Assembly: GCF_010993705.1 (NCBI RefSeq)
Contig: NZ_WOFO01000001.1
Location: 384,001-448,000 of the forward strand
Source of the DNA: Cyclobacterium sp. SYSU L10401
GTDB taxonomy: Bacteria > Bacteroidota > Bacteroidia > Cytophagales > Cyclobacteriaceae
Reading direction: 5' to 3'
Length of the DNA stretch: 64,000 nucleotides
The position numbers and the translations under genes were made by a program. Below are positions 31,376-40,689 of the stretch, one piece after another. Below the pieces are notes generated by a model. That model was not told where the DNA came from. It saw only the letters and a list, made by a program, of their open reading frames with translations, and searched no databases. Position 1 is the stretch's first letter. Every line of letters starts with the position of its first letter.

Positions 31376-31535
31376 GAAAGAGGAAAGAAGAATCAATTCA
31401 CAAGATAAAGGTCTAATTTATAAAACCAGGATAATCTAATTAAGCAAACTAATGATTAAAAGACAAGTGAAAAATATTTTTTCAAAATTCGATTTGATTT
31501 AGGTATTTAATATATTCCTATCGGTTTTTAAAAGG

Positions 31536-31647
31536 GATAAACCGGGAAAATCTTGCGGTAAAAGTTTTTGCGAACCTACAGAGGATAGGATAAAGTACTT
31601 TTATTCACCAGGGAAAACCCCAATGTTTTAACCCAAATTATCCGGAT
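31536..31647. repeat. Diverged intergenic repeat, copy 2
   Basis: 112 bp with the same ends and internal blocks as 30981-31111, in the same orientation. It lies 34 bp downstream of the FG-GAP gene's stop on the other strand. Confidence 0.6.
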
Positions 31648-31681
31648 TCAGGCCGGAAAATAATTAAGATACCCTAATTTT

Positions 31682-33652
31682 TTACCTGGGCAGGTGGTAA
31701 AAATGTCCATCCTCGGCTCCGGCCAATACCTCTGGAATACCATCATTGTTCCAATCCACAAAGGTAGGACTGGTGGTGTGTCCGGCCAGCATTTTATCCG
31801 TTAAAGTGCCTTTGTGTTCGAATACTACTTTGTCCGGGTTTTGACTGATATTCTCAAATAAAGATACGTTCAGGCTGTTGACCAACAGGTCCAGGTCCCC
31901 ATCATTGTCATAGTCTACAAAACTGATTTTCCTTCTGCCGCTGCTTCCCGCCTCAGCGATATTTAACCTTAAAAGTCCGTTTCCGGTGTCCTGTACTTCA
32001 TTTTTATTATTGAAAGTAGCTCCATTTTCTCCATAAAAGATTCTTTTTCCGGGCTGCAGGATGGTTTCACCCGCTTTGCTGTCGCCCTGATACCAGGTCA
32101 AATAACCATCCTGGTCCAGCATGATCAGGTCCATGACACCATCCTCATTCCAGTCAATGGCATAGGGAGTGGTCCGCCATTGACTGACCAGTTCGTCCGC
32201 TTCCGGCTTCCACCAGTTCCAGGCAGGGTAGGGTGGATCCTGTTTGCCCCAATCTACCTTCACAGGCTGGGGCGCTTTTAGTTCTGTGCCGGTATTCCGG
32301 ATCCATTCCACCTTACCCCAGATGGAATTGAAAATGATATCCTGATGACCATCTCCATCCCAGTCGGCAACTGAGAGGGTGGTATAGCCCCACTTGGCTT
32401 CCGCCGGACCCTGAATGGAGCCATTCTCTCCGGCCTGTATGCGAATGGCTTCGCCATTGACTTCCAATAATTCGGGTTCAGCCCAACTTGGATTGGGTCC
32501 CCCAGTCAGGTTTTCTATAAAGGCAATGTACCCGGCGGAATTTCCAGCGATCAGGTCTTCATCTCCGTCATTGTCCCAATCCACGCTTACCGGAGTGACC
32601 AGGGCTCCGAATTTTAAATGATCCGCCTGTTGACGGAAATACCGGGGTGAAGTAAATTCCGGGATGCCATGATGCATTTTTCCGGTATTTCGTATCCAGG
32701 CTACCCTTCCGTCTTCATCTCCTACGATCAGGTCCACATGGCCGTCCTGGTCCCAGTCTACGGCAACTGGAATGATCATCTCCAGGTCCATTTTGATAGG
32801 GCCTTGCTGGTTTTCCATAAACACACCGGCGGCATATTCGGGTTTTTCACGGGTACCCACATTTTCAAAGTAAGTCAACCGATCTAAAAATTCTCCACAA
32901 ATCAAGTCCAGGTCCCCATCCCCGTCAAAATCGGCCAGGTTGGGAGAAGGGGCACCGTACACATCTATTTCTTTTCCCCTGGCCTGGAGTCGTCCCCGGT
33001 TATGGTATTCCCCGTCTTTGTTCTCCAATAGGTATACATAGCCATGCAGGGGACCGTTTACCCAATTCCCCGTGCTGTCGTAGGCATTGTCCCAGCCATA
33101 GTCTGACCAGTCGTCCATACCCACCAATATATCCAGGTCTCCATCTCCATCGTAGTCGGCCATTTTCCATTGATTAAAACGGGGGTTTTTCCCCAAATCC
33201 TTGGTGAGTTCCTCGACTGGAAACAATGCCTCTGGAAGGGAATCCAAGGCAGTCAGAAAGTTCCGGAGTACAGCCCCTGGAATGGTTACCTTAGGCTCTC
33301 CCAATCCGGTATGGGAAACCTGAACCTTGGGAATGGCATCTCCCAATCTGACGGGCGGAGCAAAATCAGGAAAAGCCGCTCCGCTGGTATTTTCGAAAAA
33401 GTAAAGCCCGTTAAATGGCTTATCCGGACAGGAAACCAGCAGGTCCATGTCTCCATCCCCATCGTAGTCCATGGGCAGGGGCCAGGCCCAAAGCCCCACT
33501 CCCAGAAAGGAGGTGGCATCCGGACGGTTGTAATTGACCCGGTAGAATTCAGAGTCGACTTCAGTTCCTATTGTCTGCGGTTCCTGACAGGCTGAGCCCA
33601 GCATCAGGGTGGAGACAAGAAGTACGAGGCAATTACGAAAGGAGGTTGACAT
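31682..33652 (-). CDS. FG-GAP/VCBS-repeat lipoprotein
   Basis: 656 aa from the ATG at 33652, chosen because a lipoprotein signal follows at once (NCLVLLVSTLMLGSAC); the longer frame to 33739 adds an unlikely leader. About nine calcium-binding repeats of DxDxDGxxDL type: DYDGDGDMDLL, DYDGDGDLDILVG, DFDGDGDLDLICGE, DWDQDGHVDLIVG, DWDNDGDEDLIAG, DWDGDGHQDII, DWNEDGVMDLI, DYDNDGDLDLLV, DWNNDGIPEVL. Likely a surface beta-propeller that binds carbohydrate or protein. Last gene of the GntP-dehydrogenase cluster. Confidence 0.85.
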   Translation of the reverse strand: MSTSFRNCLVLLVSTLMLGSACQEPQTIGTEVDSEFYRVNYNRPDATSFLGVGLWAWPLPMDYDGDGDMDLLVSCPDKPFNGLYFFENTSGAAFPDFAPPVRLGDAIPKVQVSHTGLGEPKVTIPGAVLRNFLTALDSLPEALFPVEELTKDLGKNPRFNQWKMADYDGDGDLDILVGMDDWSDYGWDNAYDSTGNWVNGPLHGYVYLLENKDGEYHNRGRLQARGKEIDVYGAPSPNLADFDGDGDLDLICGEFLDRLTYFENVGTREKPEYAAGVFMENQQGPIKMDLEMIIPVAVDWDQDGHVDLIVGDEDGRVAWIRNTGKMHHGIPEFTSPRYFRQQADHLKFGALVTPVSVDWDNDGDEDLIAGNSAGYIAFIENLTGGPNPSWAEPELLEVNGEAIRIQAGENGSIQGPAEAKWGYTTLSVADWDGDGHQDIIFNSIWGKVEWIRNTGTELKAPQPVKVDWGKQDPPYPAWNWWKPEADELVSQWRTTPYAIDWNEDGVMDLIMLDQDGYLTWYQGDSKAGETILQPGKRIFYGENGATFNNKNEVQDTGNGLLRLNIAEAGSSGRRKISFVDYDNDGDLDLLVNSLNVSLFENISQNPDKVVFEHKGTLTDKMLAGHTTSPTFVDWNNDGIPEVLAGAEDGHFYHLPR

Positions 33653-33738
33653 AAGAGAATCTTTTAACCGGGGTATCAATGAAGAGAATTTTAAAATGCG
33701 TTTTTTATATGCTACCACGGTAGGAGTAAAATGGGCCA

Positions 33739-34491
33739 TTATCCCCTACCCATATAAGGCATACCATTGGCCATCAGGGTAATCCAGGGGATATTGGTGT
33801 CCAGCGGCAAGCCCGCCATGTACACCACTGCCCGGCCTACCTCTGTTACATCCATGGTGGGTTCTATCTTGTGGCTCCCGTCAGCCTGCAGGATACCCTT
33901 TTCTATCTTTGTGGTCATCGCACTTCTGGCATTGCCAATATCGATCTGCCCACAGACGATATCATGTGCTCTGCCGTCCAGATTGGTGCAGCGGGTAAGA
34001 CCGGTAACGGCGTGTTTGCTTGCAGTATAAGCCACTGATAAGGGCCTGGGAATCTGTGCGGATATGGAGCCGTTATTGATGATGCGGCCGCCTCTGGGCT
34101 GCTGCTTTTTCATCAACCTGAAGGCCTCCTGTGTACAAAGAAAAGCTCCGGTCAGATTGGTGTCAATAACCATCTTCCAATCGGCAAATGCCAGCTCTTC
34201 TAAAGGTACTGATGGGGCATTTACCCCGGCATTGTTAAACAGCAGGTCCAGCCGGCCAAAGTTTTTTTCGGTCTTAAGAAAGAGTTGCCTGACATCGGCG
34301 GGGTCGGTGATATCTGCGGGGCAGACCAGGTGAGTGTTCCCGGCACAAAGTTGGGCTGTTTCTTCCAGTTTTTCTTTTCTTCTTCCGGTGAGTATCAGGG
34401 TCCACTGTTCTTCAGCCAGGGCTTGAGCCACTGCTCGTCCTATTCCCGAACCGGCACCGGTGATGATGGCAGTTTTGGTTTTTTGAGTCAT
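33739..34491 (-). CDS. Short-chain dehydrogenase/reductase
   Basis: 250 aa, classical SDR. The cofactor motif TGAGSGIG (about 11-18), NNAG (about 87-90), catalytic Ser in NNGSIS and Tyr-Lys in YTASK (about 156-160). Arg residues after strand 2 (LTGRRKEK) suggest NADP preference. It overlaps the upstream dehydrogenase gene by 4 bp and probably acts on the same hydroxy-acid or sugar-acid pathway. Confidence 0.88.
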   Translation of the reverse strand: MTQKTKTAIITGAGSGIGRAVAQALAEEQWTLILTGRRKEKLEETAQLCAGNTHLVCPADITDPADVRQLFLKTEKNFGRLDLLFNNAGVNAPSVPLEELAFADWKMVIDTNLTGAFLCTQEAFRLMKKQQPRGGRIINNGSISAQIPRPLSVAYTASKHAVTGLTRCTNLDGRAHDIVCGQIDIGNARSAMTTKIEKGILQADGSHKIEPTMDVTEVGRAVVYMAGLPLDTNIPWITLMANGMPYMGRG

Positions 34492-35447
34492 GAATTTTGA
34501 AGTTGTATGTTTTCTTCCCGGACATAGTTCCGGATAATTTCCTCCACATCCCTGTCGGCTGTAAATCCAAGTTGATCTGCTTTTTGGGTATTGAAATGGG
34601 GAGGCCAGGTCAGGACGATACTTTGGAGAAAGTCATCCGGCTTGTGGTTAAGGAGTTGGGTTATTTCCGGACCCGCTACTTTTTCCAGGCAGTCGATCAT
34701 GTGTTGCACAGAAACGGTAAGACCCGGCAGGTTAATGGTCCGGTCCTCACCGATCACTTCAGCCTCCAATGCGGCCGCATGGATCAGGTTTTTTACCACT
34801 TGTTTGGGAGACAGAATCCAGAACTCGGAGGCAGGATCTACCGGATAGCTGGCTTGCTGCCCGTTCAGTGGTTCGCGGATAATACCGCTTAAAAAGGAGG
34901 AAGTAGCGGCATTGGGTTTTCCGGGGCGCACGGTAATGGTGGGTAGCCTCAGGCAGCGGGCATCTACAAATCCCCTGCGGCTGTAGTCATTCATCAGCAG
35001 GTCAACGATAGCCTTTTGAGTGCCATAGGAGCTTCTGGGTTTGGGGGCGGTGTTTTCTGTAATGACCTGATGGACATCTCCACCAAAAATCCCGCAGGAA
35101 CTGGCAAAAACGATGCGGGGCTGATGTCCCAGCTCCCGGCATTTTTCCAACAGGTGCAATGAGCCCCTAAGGTTGACCTGCATGCCCAGGTCAAAATTCT
35201 TCTCTGCTTCCCCGCTTACCACGGCAGCCAGGTGGAAAATCAAGTCAGGTTTTTTTTCCAGTAGGGGGTCCGTTTGTGCGGGGTCCCCAAAATTTCCGGT
35301 TATACAGGAAAAACCTGGGTTTTCTTTCAATGCCTCAGGAATGTGGAGGTCAAAAAGACTGATGGAAGCATTCGGATTTTTTTGCCGGTATTCCATAGCC
35401 AGCCGGCTACCGATAAATCCTCCTGCACCGATAATCAATACATGCAT
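34488..35447 (-). CDS. denD: D-erythronate dehydrogenase-like NAD-dependent epimerase family protein
   Basis: 319 aa, extended SDR. Rossmann motif [13 protein letters not shown] (about 4-16), then [12 protein letters not shown], catalytic SYGTQKA (YxxxK) and the diagnostic [29 protein letters not shown] block that I associate with DenD. DenD oxidises D-erythronate at C2 and is typically found with a GntP-type transporter, as here. Kinase and decarboxylase partners (DenK/OtnK, OtnC) are not in the window. Confidence 0.75.
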   Translation of the reverse strand: MHVLIIGAGGFIGSRLAMEYRQKNPNASISLFDLHIPEALKENPGFSCITGNFGDPAQTDPLLEKKPDLIFHLAAVVSGEAEKNFDLGMQVNLRGSLHLLEKCRELGHQPRIVFASSCGIFGGDVHQVITENTAPKPRSSYGTQKAIVDLLMNDYSRRGFVDARCLRLPTITVRPGKPNAATSSFLSGIIREPLNGQQASYPVDPASEFWILSPKQVVKNLIHAAALEAEVIGEDRTINLPGLTVSVQHMIDCLEKVAGPEITQLLNHKPDDFLQSIVLTWPPHFNTQKADQLGFTADRDVEEIIRNYVREENIQLQNS

Positions 35448-35463
35448 GGTTAATGGGTTAATT

Positions 35464-36825
35464 TTAAACTAAAGGTATTATCCAGGTCAGCAGCCAAACT
35501 TGCAACATCCCTGCCAACGATATGATGGCCAATAAAAAGGTCCATGTTTTAAGGGCTTCTTTTTCGGTAAGCCCACTCATTCTGGCCACTACCCAGAAGG
35601 CACTATCATTCATCCAAGATACAAAAAGGGAACCAAATCCCATAGCCATCAACAGGTAAACAGGATGATAGGGCAGGTCAAAATTGTTTCCCAGCAAGGC
35701 CGTAATGATGGCTGCACTGGAAATCATGGCTACTGTGCCGGAACCCTGAGCGGTTTTCAGCACAGCGGCTATGAGCCAGGCCAGGGGCACCAGGTGCAGA
35801 TCAAGTCCTGCTGTGGCCTGTTTGATGGCATCCCCAATACCGCTTTGTCCGATCATGGCTCCGTATGCCCCGCCTGCACTGGTAATCAAAATGATCAGAC
35901 CGCCTATTTCCAGTGGTTTTCCGATTTTGGTCCAGAGGTCATTTGCACCAAGGTTTTGGGATCTGGCCCATAAATACAGGGCAAGACCCGTACCGGCTGC
36001 CATGGCCGCATTCTTATTTCCTATTAGGGCCAGTCCCTCCGGTATTTGACCCGTAATGGCTTCATACAAAGAGGCGGTTCCTATCAGAATGATGGGAAGA
36101 ATGATGGGTGCGAGAGACAGAGAAAGTGACAGCTCTTTGGCAACTTTGGGTGAATCATTTGAATGGATCCTTACTGGAATATTGAGCCTGCGGTTCATCT
36201 TTTTACCTACCCAGATTACCAAAATTGCGGGTAAAATACCCAAAGCCAGCCCTGTAAGGATCACGATTCCCAGGTCTATGCCCATGGTTTCAGCCATAAT
36301 CAACGGTCCCGGAGTGGGAGGCACAATGCTGTGTGTAATGGCAGCACCTCCCCCTATGGCGGTGACATACAAAACGTAGTCTTTTCCTGTTTTTAAAGCC
36401 AGGGTGATGCCCAGTGGTATCAGCAAAAAGAACACCGTGTCCAGAAATACCGGCACAGAAAGGATAAAACCGGCAAGCATCAAAGCCAGGGAGGCCCGTT
36501 TTTCTCCCATCGTTTTAAGAAGCTGGTTGACGATGTTTGCTGCTGCCCCACTTTCCATCATGGCCGATCCGATGATGGCTGCCAGGGCGATGACCCATGC
36601 AATATTGCCTGCCATGGTACCCAGCGCTTGCATGGGTGACTCGAGCGCTGCTACCAAGCCACCTTCTGCTATCAGATCAGGGCTGAGCAATCCTACATAC
36701 ACCGCTGCCAATACCAGTGCAATAAACGGATGAAACCGCCATTTTGAAATCAGCAATGTTACCAATCCAATACTGGATAGCAGGATGACAAATGGCCAAT
36801 AAACGGCATGGAAAATTGAAAACAT
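35464..36825 (-). CDS. GntP-family sugar-acid permease
   Basis: 453 aa with about 12-14 membrane helices. GntP signatures include GNIAWVIALAAIIGSAMMESGAAANI, SVPVFLDTVFFLLIPL and ITHSIVPPTPGPLIMAETMG. It imports gluconate-like acids by proton symport; the adjacent DenD-like gene suggests erythronate or a related tetronate. First gene of a four-gene minus-strand cluster. Confidence 0.92.
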   Translation of the reverse strand: MFSIFHAVYWPFVILLSSIGLVTLLISKWRFHPFIALVLAAVYVGLLSPDLIAEGGLVAALESPMQALGTMAGNIAWVIALAAIIGSAMMESGAAANIVNQLLKTMGEKRASLALMLAGFILSVPVFLDTVFFLLIPLGITLALKTGKDYVLYVTAIGGGAAITHSIVPPTPGPLIMAETMGIDLGIVILTGLALGILPAILVIWVGKKMNRRLNIPVRIHSNDSPKVAKELSLSLSLAPIILPIILIGTASLYEAITGQIPEGLALIGNKNAAMAAGTGLALYLWARSQNLGANDLWTKIGKPLEIGGLIILITSAGGAYGAMIGQSGIGDAIKQATAGLDLHLVPLAWLIAAVLKTAQGSGTVAMISSAAIITALLGNNFDLPYHPVYLLMAMGFGSLFVSWMNDSAFWVVARMSGLTEKEALKTWTFLLAIISLAGMLQVWLLTWIIPLV

Positions 36826-36889
36826 GCTTTAATTAAAGAAAAATTTCTTGGATTTAAACCATTTTTATGTTTTGATACAGGTTTTTTTT

Positions 36890-37060
36890 GAAACGGAGAA
36901 ATGGATAGGAAATCGAGCCTGCCTGAGACAGACAAGCATGACGAAAATGTTACATGGTGGAATGCCTCGATAGCACCGACAGTTATCGACGGGAAGCATG
37001 CGGGGTGCTCCTGGTTTACGATCGGGACAGGCTATCCCGATCTTCGTCGCTCCAGGACAA
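36890..37060. repeat. Repeat-rich intergenic segment with palindrome
   Basis: 365 bp without a gene (36826-37190). ATCGGGA (37021-37027) pairs with TCCCGAT (37035-37041), extended by one G-C pair; CCTGCCTGAGACAGACAAGC and CGATA...TATCG stand nearby. Short palindromes of this composition look like remnants of an interspersed repeat family, of the same flavour as those in the tRNA cluster. A 62-codon frame across it is not credible. Confidence 0.45.
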
Positions 37061-37150
37061 GCTGAAACATCTGAAAGAAATTTATAAAGACATGAATTCT
37101 TTGCTTGCTTCCTTTGTTTTAATCGGATATATTGACTGGTGAACAAGCAG

Positions 37151-37158
37151 TAATTTTG
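37151..37158 (+). promoter_or_regulatory. -7 box of the LOG gene
   Basis: TAATTTTG fits TAnnTTTG, with TTG at 37132-37134 upstream at slightly short spacing. It would start transcription near 37165, which supports the ATG at 37191 over the TTG at 37176. Confidence 0.35.
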
Positions 37159-37190
37159 TAATCTGGATTGATTTTTTGAAAATCGAAAAC

Positions 37191-37907
37191 ATGGAGCAGT
37201 TGAAAGAAGAAGATAAGATAAAGAAAGCTTTTAAGGAAAGAGACTGGGCAGAAATAAAAAGTGCAGATTCCTGGGCAGTATTCAAAGTCATCAGTGAATT
37301 TGTCGAAGGTTTTGAAAAGTTGGCCAAAATCGGACCTTGTGTGTCTCTTTTTGGATCCGCCCGAACCCAGTCAGACAACCATTATTACCAGGTAGCAGAA
37401 GCCATTGCAGGCAAATTGGTAAGACATGGCTATGGGGTGATAACAGGGGGAGGCCCGGGGATCATGGAAGCCGGAAATAAAGGTGCCCATACCGAGAAAG
37501 GCAAGTCTGTGGGTTTGAATATCCTATTGCCCTTCGAACAATTCAATAACATCTATATCGACCCTGACAAGTTGATAACCTTTGATTACTTCTTTGTCCG
37601 AAAGGTGATGTTCACCAAATATGCCCAGGGTTTTATTGTACTTCCTGGCGGTTTCGGCACCCTAGACGAATTGTTTGAAGCGTTGACCCTGATCCAGACC
37701 AAGAAAATCGGCAGGTTTCCTATAGTACTGGTGGGAAAGGGTTATTGGGGGGGACTCATTGACTGGATCAAGGAGGTGGTGCTGAGTGCCCATCACAACA
37801 TCAATAAAGAAGACCTGGACCTATTTGCCCTGGTAGATACTGCGGATGAGGCGGTAGCTGTCATTGATAATTTTTACAGCAAATATCTTTTATCTCCAAA
37901 TTATTAA
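37191..37907 (+). CDS. LOG-family (TIGR00730) nucleotide phosphoribohydrolase
   Basis: 238 aa from the ATG at 37191. Rossmann-like fold with SLFGSART, GYGVITGGGPGIMEAGNKGA and the active-site PGGFGTLDELFE (about 150-161). Such enzymes cleave nucleoside 5'-monophosphates to the base and ribose 5-phosphate (cytokinin-type activation or salvage). The next gene starts 4 bp after its stop. Confidence 0.9.
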   Translation: MEQLKEEDKIKKAFKERDWAEIKSADSWAVFKVISEFVEGFEKLAKIGPCVSLFGSARTQSDNHYYQVAEAIAGKLVRHGYGVITGGGPGIMEAGNKGAHTEKGKSVGLNILLPFEQFNNIYIDPDKLITFDYFFVRKVMFTKYAQGFIVLPGGFGTLDELFEALTLIQTKKIGRFPIVLVGKGYWGGLIDWIKEVVLSAHHNINKEDLDLFALVDTADEAVAVIDNFYSKYLLSPNY

Positions 37908-37911
37908 GCAA

Positions 37912-38853
37912 TTGGACTCCAAACACCTTAACTATTTATATTTTCTTATCGCCATACAGTTTGTACTGATCGGATATTTGTTTTTCAATCCAGTTGGCAA
38001 GGAAAAAGAATTTCAAGCTTCCGGCGACAATGTGGCTGAAATAAGGGAAGCTCAGGCGAGTCAACTTCCAAGGGTAAAAATATTCGACCTTCTGGAAGCA
38101 CCCGAATTTGCCGGCGAAAAAGTACCCATGGAAGACCCTGAAGTCTATGAACGCTACGAAAGAGAAGTTTATGTCAATGCCTATTGGGAATCCAATACGC
38201 TTTTGATGATGAAGAGGGCCGGTAAATTCTTTCCATTCATTGAGCAAACCCTGAAGGAAAATGGCATACCAGAGGATTTTAAATATGTAGCCCTGATAGA
38301 GTCCGGCTTGATGAATGTAACTTCCCCTGCGGGGGCCAAGGGTTTTTGGCAGTTTATGAAAGGTACCGCAGGTGATTTTGGTTTGGAAGTAAGCAGGGAT
38401 GTAGACGAAAGGTACCATTTTGAAAAATCAACCCTTGCTGCCTGCAAATACCTCAGGTCATCCTATGGAAAGTTTGGTAACTGGACCAGTGTAGCGGCCA
38501 GTTATAACATGGGTATCGCAGGAATTACCCGAAGGAAAAATCAGCAGCTGAGTCCAAATTACTATGACCTGTACCTGAATGAAGAAACCAGCAGGTATTT
38601 GTTCAGAGCACTTGCACTGAAAGAGATTTTTGAGCATCCGGGCAAATTCGGCTTTGAGCTGCAACAGGATGACCTGTATGCACTTCCTCCCCTGAAGGAG
38701 ATTGAAGTCTCAGAAAGCATCAGTGACCTGGCCGAATGGGCAAGGTCCGAGGGCAGTAATTACAAAGAAGTGAAAATCTATAATCCATGGCTGATAAACA
38801 GGCAGCTCAGTGTGAGGAGAGGCCGAACTTATGTCATAAAACTACCTGTTTAA
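37912..38853 (+). CDS. Membrane-anchored lytic transglycosylase (MltD/SLT type)
   Basis: 313 aa from a TTG at 37912; upstream frame lies within the previous gene and has only an ATT. An N-terminal anchor helix (about 6-24), then an SLT domain with the catalytic Glu in YVALIESGLMNVTSPAGAKGFWQFM (about 122), and the conserved AASYNMGIAGI. No LysM domain is visible, though the end (YNPWLINRQLSVRRGRTYVI) resembles the spacer to one. It cleaves peptidoglycan. Confidence 0.85.
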   Translation: MDSKHLNYLYFLIAIQFVLIGYLFFNPVGKEKEFQASGDNVAEIREAQASQLPRVKIFDLLEAPEFAGEKVPMEDPEVYERYEREVYVNAYWESNTLLMMKRAGKFFPFIEQTLKENGIPEDFKYVALIESGLMNVTSPAGAKGFWQFMKGTAGDFGLEVSRDVDERYHFEKSTLAACKYLRSSYGKFGNWTSVAASYNMGIAGITRRKNQQLSPNYYDLYLNEETSRYLFRALALKEIFEHPGKFGFELQQDDLYALPPLKEIEVSESISDLAEWARSEGSNYKEVKIYNPWLINRQLSVRRGRTYVIKLPV

Positions 38854-38911
38854 GAAAAAGTTATTGAAGGATAAAAATTTATCAGTATCTTAACAGGCAA
38901 TCCTTACCTAC

Positions 38912-40567
38912 ATGAAAAAGCCTGTTATTCTGCTGCTCATTTTCGCCGGGGTACTATTTGCCCTGTTTCAGCTATTGCCCTTGCTCGTAAACAATTACCT
39001 GAACAACAATGCCGAGAGGATTGTCCGCAACATGATTACCCGGACAAACGATTTTGCCGGGCATGAGGTGCATTTTGGTAATATCCAATTAGATTACGAC
39101 TACAGGGGAACATTTTTAAAAATGGAATCAGTCGATATCATGCCGGGGGAAGGCCTGGAGGATGTTGAGAAAATCAAATTTCATTTAAGCTTTGAAGAGG
39201 CCAGCCTTACGGGCTTTCGCTGGGTGGATTTTTTGTTTTTTAACAGTATCAAATTAGACTCGGCTTATATAGAAAATGTCCTCTTGGAAACGGTAACTCC
39301 TGATTGGGAAGAATTAGGTAAAGATGAGCTGGAAGGGGGTAATGAAGGTAAGGATTACCAAAATATAGGGTTAAATCACTTGCGGGTAAATCAGGTATCC
39401 TTCGAAAACAAGGATGCTGCCACGGATTCTGTGAGATTGTCCATCAAGGATTTATTTGTTTTTGCAGATGGATTTAACCTCAGCAGGGAAGATAAAGAAA
39501 GTCCGGAGGCCCTTTTCTCCGTAGACAATATAGAAGGTTACATGGACGAGGCCCAGGTGCATGTCAACGAGTACATGAATACGATCAGTACGAAAGATCT
39601 TTCTTTCAATACCACGGATCAGAGGATGGTAATTGAGCAGGTCTCCTTTCATAACAAACTGGATAAATACGAATACATCAATAAATTTGAGAAGGAAACC
39701 AACTGGATGGAGTTGTCCAATGCCCGGCTACAGGTAGAAGGGATGGATTTTCAGGAATTTTTCAGAAAAGGCAGGATTATGGCAGCTAGCCTTCACCTGG
39801 ACCAGATGGAACTGGAGGTATTCAGAGACAAAAGGAAACCCGAGGATACCACCAAACGGCCTAAAATGGTCCATGAAATCCTTGGTGAATTGCCCAGGCA
39901 GCTAGATTTAAAGACCATATCCATCGATGGGGCCTATATTGCCTATGAGGAGCGGCCTGATACCAAAGCCCCATCCGCAGGCAAAATATTTTTTGATCAG
40001 GTCAATGGGGAAATAACCGGGTTTTCTAATGTCAAGGATGAGAGCGCTGACAACGATACCTTGAAAATTCTGGCCAAGGGTCGACTAATGGGGACGGGTC
40101 TGATAGACATGCAGGCCAATTACCTGATCAATGATGAAAACGGCAAGTTTTTTATGAAGGGGAAGGTGGGAGGAATGGTACTTGCCCCACTCAATGATCT
40201 GATCATGCCTGCCACCAGAGTGGCCTTAAAAAGTGGTAGGTTAAACGATTTGTATTTCGATATAGAAGCCGACGAACTGGAGGGTACCGGGGAGGTGATT
40301 GTCAAATATGAGGACCTGGAAATTGAGATCCTGGATAAAAACTTCGAAAGGGACCAGAATATTTTCCGAAAACTGGGTGCATTTTTAGCCAATAAGGTGG
40401 TGATCCGGTCTCAAAATCCCAATAAGTCGGGTAATCTCAGCAAAGGGGATGTTTATTTTAAGAGAGCGCAGCATAAATTTATTTTTCATTATTGGTGGAA
40501 TCTGGTATTGAGTGGATTAAAATCAACCCTTACCGGTGAATCGGAGGAGGAAATGAGAGAAAAATGA
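38912..40567 (+). CDS. AsmA/DUF748-like envelope protein
   Basis: 551 aa with an N-terminal membrane helix (about 4-25) and a long, beta-rich body, with segments such as FGNIQLDYDYRGTFLKMESVDI and ISIDGAYIAYEERPD that recall AsmA-like proteins, which span the periplasm and help lipid or protein transport to the outer membrane. Family assignment is by general pattern and is tentative. Confidence 0.6.
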   Translation: MKKPVILLLIFAGVLFALFQLLPLLVNNYLNNNAERIVRNMITRTNDFAGHEVHFGNIQLDYDYRGTFLKMESVDIMPGEGLEDVEKIKFHLSFEEASLTGFRWVDFLFFNSIKLDSAYIENVLLETVTPDWEELGKDELEGGNEGKDYQNIGLNHLRVNQVSFENKDAATDSVRLSIKDLFVFADGFNLSREDKESPEALFSVDNIEGYMDEAQVHVNEYMNTISTKDLSFNTTDQRMVIEQVSFHNKLDKYEYINKFEKETNWMELSNARLQVEGMDFQEFFRKGRIMAASLHLDQMELEVFRDKRKPEDTTKRPKMVHEILGELPRQLDLKTISIDGAYIAYEERPDTKAPSAGKIFFDQVNGEITGFSNVKDESADNDTLKILAKGRLMGTGLIDMQANYLINDENGKFFMKGKVGGMVLAPLNDLIMPATRVALKSGRLNDLYFDIEADELEGTGEVIVKYEDLEIEILDKNFERDQNIFRKLGAFLANKVVIRSQNPNKSGNLSKGDVYFKRAQHKFIFHYWWNLVLSGLKSTLTGESEEEMREK

Positions 40568-40646
40568 GCGGCCTTGCTGAAAGTGAACCTTATGCCCCTT
40601 TTTGAGTTTATTTGATTTGGATTAGGGGCTTTAGCTTCCTAATGCT

Positions 40647-40654
40647 TAATTTTG
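40647..40654 (+). promoter_or_regulatory. -7 box of uvrA
   Basis: TAATTTTG fits TAnnTTTG and lies inside the longer open frame that begins at 40612, which favours the ATG at 40690 with a leader of about 29 nt. No SOS-type operator is seen. Confidence 0.4.
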
Positions 40655-40689
40655 TTCTTTCGATTCAACTATTGCGCAAACCTTTACCT

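Noticed and set aside
36954-37142. 62-codon ORF in the repeat-rich gap
   Set aside because: Runs through palindromic repeats and has no recognisable domain.
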